A stretch of 64,000 nt of DNA from Prolixibacteraceae bacterium (lineage in GTDB: Bacteria > Bacteroidota > Bacteroidia > Bacteroidales > Prolixibacteraceae), in NCBI GenBank assembly GCA_028683385.1, contig JAQUIJ010000008.1:186001-250000 (forward strand), read 5' to 3'. A program made the translations under genes and the position numbers. The notes beneath the pieces are model-generated. The model saw only the letters and a program-made list of their open reading frames with translations. It was not told where the DNA came from and did not search any database. Shown here piece by piece: positions 60,127 to 64,000 of this stretch (position 1 is the first letter of the stretch; each line of letters begins with the position of its first letter).

Positions 60127-61206
60127 TTAGTTGCAGTAATTTTCTTTCAGCTTTCTCATTAATAGTCTTACTCCTTGCTGTGTGTCATTATTAAAAGAGT
60201 TTGTGAAAATAATATAAGCCTTGTATGTTAGCCTGTCAATATGTACCAGTGTATAATATGTTCCTGCTGTTCCCGAATGAGTGGAAAGTTCTTTCCCGTT
60301 TTCATAAATATTAAACCAGCCCAATGAATAATTTTCCATTCCCCTATGAATAAAGTTATATGTTCCGGCTTTCAGGTAATTGTCCCGGCCTTGAAGACCT
60401 TGTAAATTCAACTGGATAAACCTGATATAGTCTTTGAGTTTTATATTTAAATCTCCAGCGGGTTCGGTATAATTCAAATGGTAATCTGTTGAAGAAGGAA
60501 CGGGGCTTAATTTATCGTTTTCATAAATATGACCCCAGGTGTCTTTGTGTAGCTGGTTTTCTGGCCATGAAAATTTCACATCTAACTTTAAATCTTTATT
60601 GAACACTTTTTCAACCAGTTGCTCCCAACTTTTACCTGTAACTTTTTCGACCATCAGTGTGGCTAAAGTATATCCCGCATTTGAATAAATAAATGGATTT
60701 TGTTCGTCAGGGAACACAGGTTCTAAGGTTAGAACAAACTGACAGAATTGTTCTCTTTTCTGTTGATTTGTCCCTTTAAAGTCTGGAATCTGAGGGTCCC
60801 CTTCACCTTGAAAGGGCTGTATTCCTGCTCTGTGCGAAAGCAAATCCTGTAAAGTTATATTCTCGTATTCGGTTTTGCTTTTGGCTTTCCATTCAGGAAA
60901 TACATCGAAAAACTTGGTTGTCCATTGCAATTTCCCTTTTTCAACATATTTGACAATTATAAAAGCAGTCATTGCCTTGGTATTCGATCCGATATGAAAC
61001 CTGTCGTTTAAAGTTGCCGTGTCTGGCAGATCAACCGAATGTCTTCCCAATGCCGCAATTTCCAAGGTCGATTTACTGTCAATTACCGCATAACTTATTT
61101 CAGGAATATGAAATGATTGTCGGATCGAATCTGCAAATTGAACAGTCTTCTGTCCGTAGCATATTGTCGAAATTCCGATTAATAAAAATGGAAGCAGTCT
61201 TTTCAT
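60127..61206 (-). CDS. Exported serine hydrolase of the class C beta-lactamase family
   Basis: A 359-residue penicillin-binding-protein/esterase-like enzyme. Signal peptide MKRLLPFLLIGISTICYGQ. Active-site motifs: S74-x-x-K77 in HIGSNTKAMTAF, Y174-x-N176 in YSNAGYT and HSGTAGT near 318 as the third box (HxG instead of KTG). The HxG box points to an esterase or D-aminopeptidase-like enzyme and not a true AmpC, though beta-lactam hydrolysis is not excluded. A ~20-codon remnant of a paralogue lies at 61724-61789. Confidence 0.87.
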   Translation of the reverse strand: MKRLLPFLLIGISTICYGQKTVQFADSIRQSFHIPEISYAVIDSKSTLEIAALGRHSVDLPDTATLNDRFHIGSNTKAMTAFIIVKYVEKGKLQWTTKFFDVFPEWKAKSKTEYENITLQDLLSHRAGIQPFQGEGDPQIPDFKGTNQQKREQFCQFVLTLEPVFPDEQNPFIYSNAGYTLATLMVEKVTGKSWEQLVEKVFNKDLKLDVKFSWPENQLHKDTWGHIYENDKLSPVPSSTDYHLNYTEPAGDLNIKLKDYIRFIQLNLQGLQGRDNYLKAGTYNFIHRGMENYSLGWFNIYENGKELSTHSGTAGTYYTLVHIDRLTYKAYIIFTNSFNNDTQQGVRLLMRKLKENYCN

Positions 61207-61332
61207 GAATGTTAATACTATTTGTTCTTCTTAAGCTAAACACGTTCTCCGAAAGTCAGCAGGTTACTGTCTGAGTAAAGCATCGAAAATTCTTTTTGTC
61301 CCCGGAGTTTCACCTGTATATCTATATTTATG

Positions 61333-61722
61333 TTATCGTCGCTCGTCTGAAAAAATTAAGGTCAGTAACATGAAGATTAGCACGAAGCTAAATTCCATTC
61401 CGTTTCTTCCCGCACCAACTACAAACCAACCCTCTTTAAAATGAACTGTTATAATTCCTGATATTAAAATTATAATGTTGATGATTGACGCAATTTTTGT
61501 GTATTTGTCGGCCAATAAAAGCGATGAAGTGACTATTTGAGAAATTACTGTTGCCCAGGCAATGAAAACTCCAAAGGGAGCAAACCCAATTTGATTTAAA
61601 AACAAATTGCCAAAATCATTTACATCATTATTGGTAAAAATACCGTGCAAACTATGCGATAAGAAAATAGTTGCCAGTGCGAAACGTAGTAAAAAAGTGT
61701 TGTTAAAGGTTTTCATTTTCAA
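61333..61722 (-). CDS. DoxX family membrane protein
   Basis: A 129-residue protein with four membrane helices in the DoxX pattern: FLLRFALATIFLSHSLHGIF, PFGVFIAWATVISQIVTSSLLLA, ASIINIIILISGIITVHF and FSFVLIFMLLTLIF (quoted in pieces). The GWFVVGAGRNGMEF loop is typical of the family. DoxX proteins are linked to thiosulfate:quinone oxidoreductase in archaea and to redox/detoxification in bacteria, but most are uncharacterised. It sits among accessory genes on the same strand. Confidence 0.85.
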   Translation of the reverse strand: MKMKTFNNTFLLRFALATIFLSHSLHGIFTNNDVNDFGNLFLNQIGFAPFGVFIAWATVISQIVTSSLLLADKYTKIASIINIIILISGIITVHFKEGWFVVGAGRNGMEFSFVLIFMLLTLIFSDERR

Positions 61723-61723
61723 A

Positions 61724-61789
61724 CTATTTTAGAATAAACGCTGTCATTGCTTCAGTAATAGAACCAATCTGGTACTTATCATTTTGGTG
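61724..61789 (-). pseudogene. Remnant of a serine hydrolase SxxK region
   Basis: Twenty-one codons read HQNDKYQIGSITEAMTAFILK, bounded by stops. This matches NDRFHIGSNTKAMTAFIIV in the intact serine hydrolase at 60127-61206 with 12 of 19 identities, but the catalytic Lys of SxxK is Glu here. It is the debris of a paralogue between the DoxX and beta-lactamase genes. Confidence 0.6.
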
Positions 61790-61795
61790 TCAGTA

Positions 61796-62695
61796 TTATT
61801 TCGTCTTCAATATAAAATAGTTCCAGGTCGCAATTGCGATATCAGCAATTAATTTTTCATTTGTTTCTGCATCTTCTTTGGAATTTGTGACAAACACACT
61901 AATGAAAAAATGTTGTCCGTTCGGTAAAAACACAATTCCAATATCATTTACCGCTGCTGTCAAACCCTCATTATTTGTTCCTGAAGAGCCTGTTTTATGC
62001 GCAATTATTGTTCCTTTTGGCAATTGTCCTTTTAATCTGTTTTGGCCTGTTTCTGTTTCTTTCATTACTTTCCAAATGAAATCGTAACTTTCTTTTGAAA
62101 GAAACTTTTCTGTATTGTAATAAAATTTTGTTAACACTTCATTTGCCGCCTTCGGTGTTGTCCAATTTTGAAACTGCAAATCCCAGTTCGATTGTTGCGT
62201 TTCTTCATCCAATTTTATCGACAGACCGCGAATGTTATTTTTCCTGAAGTAATCTTCAACCACATTTGGACCTCCAACAAGTTTCAGCAAAGCGTCGCAA
62301 GCTACATTGTCGCTCAGCGAAACTGCATATTCTATTAGTTTCGAAATTGGGAAACTACCTCCATCAGGGTTTTCTTCCCGAAGAGGACTCCATAAGTCGG
62401 GTAGTAAATCCTTTTTCTGTATTTCAATTTTCTGGTCTAATGCAAATAAGCCATAATCGATTTGAGATAATATTGTTAATGCAATATGGAATTTAAAAAC
62501 GCTTTGTAATGGGAATTGTCTATCACCATTAAGAGAAATGGTGTCTTTTCCGCTATTTCCACTAATGGCAACGCCCACAGTAACGTTCTTCCCCGCAACG
62601 ATTTGTTCTATTTTGTGCCTTAATGATTCCGTCGTTTGAGCCTTTATTAAGGAAGTAATAGATAGAAAAACTGTTAAGCAAAATAATCTAGTCAT
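61796..62695 (-). CDS. Class A beta-lactamase (subclass A2-like)
   Basis: A 299-residue secreted serine beta-lactamase. Signal peptide ends near IKAQ (residue 20). Active-site motifs are S65-x-x-K68 (SVFK), SDN at 128-130, the omega-loop Glu at 164 or 165 in KLDEETQQSNWDLQFQNW, and KTG at 234-236 in HKTGSSGTN. The omega-loop sequence and SVFKFH box resemble the Bacteroidota A2 group (CfxA/CepA/CblA/PER relatives) rather than TEM-type. All motifs are intact, so hydrolysis of penicillins or cephalosporins is likely. No mobile element is directly attached. Confidence 0.93.
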   Translation of the reverse strand: MTRLFCLTVFLSITSLIKAQTTESLRHKIEQIVAGKNVTVGVAISGNSGKDTISLNGDRQFPLQSVFKFHIALTILSQIDYGLFALDQKIEIQKKDLLPDLWSPLREENPDGGSFPISKLIEYAVSLSDNVACDALLKLVGGPNVVEDYFRKNNIRGLSIKLDEETQQSNWDLQFQNWTTPKAANEVLTKFYYNTEKFLSKESYDFIWKVMKETETGQNRLKGQLPKGTIIAHKTGSSGTNNEGLTAAVNDIGIVFLPNGQHFFISVFVTNSKEDAETNEKLIADIAIATWNYFILKTK

Positions 62696-62836
62696 ATTTT
62701 TTCTGTTTAGAAATATTGTCTTGTTTATGTCAAAATTGCCATCAAAATTAAAAGAGAAAAGATTGGAAATAGCATTTTTAAAATTCCCAATTATTTTTAG
62801 TTAGCTGATTATCCGGAAGCCAATAGTTCCATCCCA

Positions 62837-64000
62837 TTAAAATTCAATTTTGTAGGTCAGATTTGGTATGATTGAGGCTGGTTTGTCTTGGTCTATTTTA
62901 TTATTTATAAGGTTGTATTTAAAGCCATTATAATCGGGTTGGCGTGTTAGATTTACAATTTTCAAAGCGATTTCCCGGGAATTCTTACTTTTGTTTATCC
63001 GATAGCTGGCAGTGAAATGTACATTTAAAGCAGGGTCGAAATGCATGGAAAATGCCTTAGTTTCATCAAAGACGACTTCTTTTGAGGAATTCGATGCTGC
63101 ATTGTTGATGGGTGAGTAACGGTTCCCACCCTGGTATGTCGCTCTGACATTAATGCTCAATGTGTTCTGATTGTTTTTACCAACCTGCCACTCTTTTCCG
63201 GTTAAAAAGTTTAATATATAATTTCGGTTGTATCGTGTATCACGCCACACACCATCTCCACCTTTATACTCCGATTCAAACAACGAACCAGTCAACATAT
63301 AATAGTAGCCTTTAGACATGTATTTTTCAAGAGTAAGGTCAATTCCATAATTTCTTCCTTCGCCTGTGTTTTGCAGTTTTTCAGCAAAAAACCAATCATT
63401 TTGAAGATTGAGAAATGAAAATGAACTATTTGCTACTACCGGAACTGAATATAGTTGCTGATAATAAGGTTCAACTTTAAAATGAACCAAATCAGAAACA
63501 TTCCAGTCATAACTGAACACAAAGTGATGTGATTTTGTAAAATCCAGGTTTTTATTTACAGCTTTTGCTCCAGTAGTCAAGGAATTATTGAAGTAGTAAT
63601 TTAAACCCTCTAACCTGCTATGCAAACCATAAGCTAATCCAAAAGAATGATTTTGTTTGAATTGATACCGAAATCCAAGCCTTGGTTCTACTGTATAATG
63701 ATTATTCAAGGTGAAAAATTGACCATTAATCCCAATATTCATAAGCAATTTACCTGTAAGATTGATGGTTGAGTTACTGTATGCCGAAAGTAGAGTACTA
63801 AATCCACTTGAATTTACAATTTCCTGAGGTGGGGAATTGTGGGAAAACGACTTGTTTAAAAGCAAATCGTACATCATTCCTGTTAGTAATATTCCGGTTT
63901 TATTGGTATGTTTTGAACTATATCTTTTATTTACAAATGATGATAGTACAACATTCGAGTTTGCAACTTTTATACTGCTTTGTGGTATTAGTGTCGATAA
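62837..64000 (-). CDS. TonB-dependent receptor, C-terminal part (5' end beyond window)
   Basis: The frame is open to the right edge: 387 residues of the C-terminal beta-barrel of an outer-membrane receptor. Alternating strands with aromatic girdles are clear (GFRYQFKQNHSFGLAYGLHS, HHFVFSYDWNVSDLVHFKVEPYY, YYYMLTGSLFESEYKG, TLSINVRATYQGG), ending ASIIPNLTYKIEF, with a C-terminal Phe as usual. The plug, carboxypeptidase-like and TonB-box parts are missing from the window. The ligand is unknown. The segment at 62696-62836 shows no gene. Confidence 0.88.
   Translation of the reverse strand, partial: LSTLIPQSSIKVANSNVVLSSFVNKRYSSKHTNKTGILLTGMMYDLLLNKSFSHNSPPQEIVNSSGFSTLLSAYSNSTINLTGKLLMNIGINGQFFTLNNHYTVEPRLGFRYQFKQNHSFGLAYGLHSRLEGLNYYFNNSLTTGAKAVNKNLDFTKSHHFVFSYDWNVSDLVHFKVEPYYQQLYSVPVVANSSFSFLNLQNDWFFAEKLQNTGEGRNYGIDLTLEKYMSKGYYYMLTGSLFESEYKGGDGVWRDTRYNRNYILNFLTGKEWQVGKNNQNTLSINVRATYQGGNRYSPINNAASNSSKEVVFDETKAFSMHFDPALNVHFTASYRINKSKNSREIALKIVNLTRQPDYNGFKYNLINNKIDQDKPASIIPNLTYKIEF

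Noticed and set aside
54481-62695. Integron-like array of same-strand single-gene cassettes
   Set aside because: The genes share one orientation and have short spacers, but I find no recurring attC-like site with matching ends and no integrase.
1-64000. CRISPR arrays, tRNA or rRNA genes
   Set aside because: No regularly spaced identical repeats, and no cloverleaf or rRNA-like stretch was recognised by eye; a covariance-model scan would be decisive.

Overview
The window reads as chromosomal DNA of a Bacteroidota bacterium. The signs are a type IX secretion sorting domain (40358-40738), a TonB-dependent receptor (right edge), SPII lipoproteins, PspC/PadR stress genes, and promoters of the TTG-N19-TAnnTTTG type instead of -35/-10. 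The gene set (complete heme pathway, anaerobe-style redox genes beside O2-dependent HemF, many short intergenic inverted repeats) fits Marinilabiliales/Prolixibacteraceae, but that placement is inference.

Layout. 1-3173: a MASE1/PAS sensor kinase with two receiver proteins. 3507-15244: a heme biosynthesis cluster on the minus strand, transcribed hemA-hemC-hemD-hemB-hemL-(hypothetical)-hemE-hemN-hemG-hemF. It covers every step from glutamyl-tRNA to protoporphyrin IX, with both O2-dependent and O2-independent coproporphyrinogen oxidases; ferrochelatase is not in the window. 15369-41939: mostly housekeeping genes: phosphate uptake (DUF47 + PiT), tRNA modification (queA, miaA), map, smpB, acyl-ACP thioesterase, aspartate aminotransferase, PadR/PspC, S41 protease, pnuC with a NadR-type kinase, cysE, lpxA-like, rlmL-like, aroE, ABC-F, nth and a 2[4Fe-4S] ferredoxin.

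42157-50840 is the most unusual locus. Behind a candidate sigma-54 promoter lie a solute-binding-protein/TM/GcvH-like fusion, a Tat-type four-cluster ferredoxin (HybA-like), a HybB/NrfD-like quinone-interacting membrane protein and a second membrane-tethered GcvH-like protein. After a strong terminator come a histidine kinase whose sensor domain carries a CxxCH heme-c motif, an NtrC-type sigma-54 activator and an archaemetzincin-like zinc protease. No catalytic oxidoreductase subunit is present. The natural reading is a redox-sensing circuit that switches on a membrane electron-transfer module of unknown substrate.

50918-64000 is accessory DNA. It holds an AT-rich phosphoethanolamine-transferase-like gene, about 1.9 kb of decayed coding and mobile-element debris with a 38-bp perfect palindrome, an ECF sigma factor co-transcribed with a hydrolase/outer-membrane-barrel fusion, a frameshifted esterase, a class-C-type serine hydrolase plus a small remnant of a paralogue, a DoxX-like protein, a class A (A2-type) beta-lactamase and the C-terminal part of a TonB-dependent receptor. 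Across the housekeeping half, gene junctions carry short families of imperfect or perfect inverted repeats, sometimes running into the ends of open frames. Several starts were therefore moved downstream of the longest open frame.
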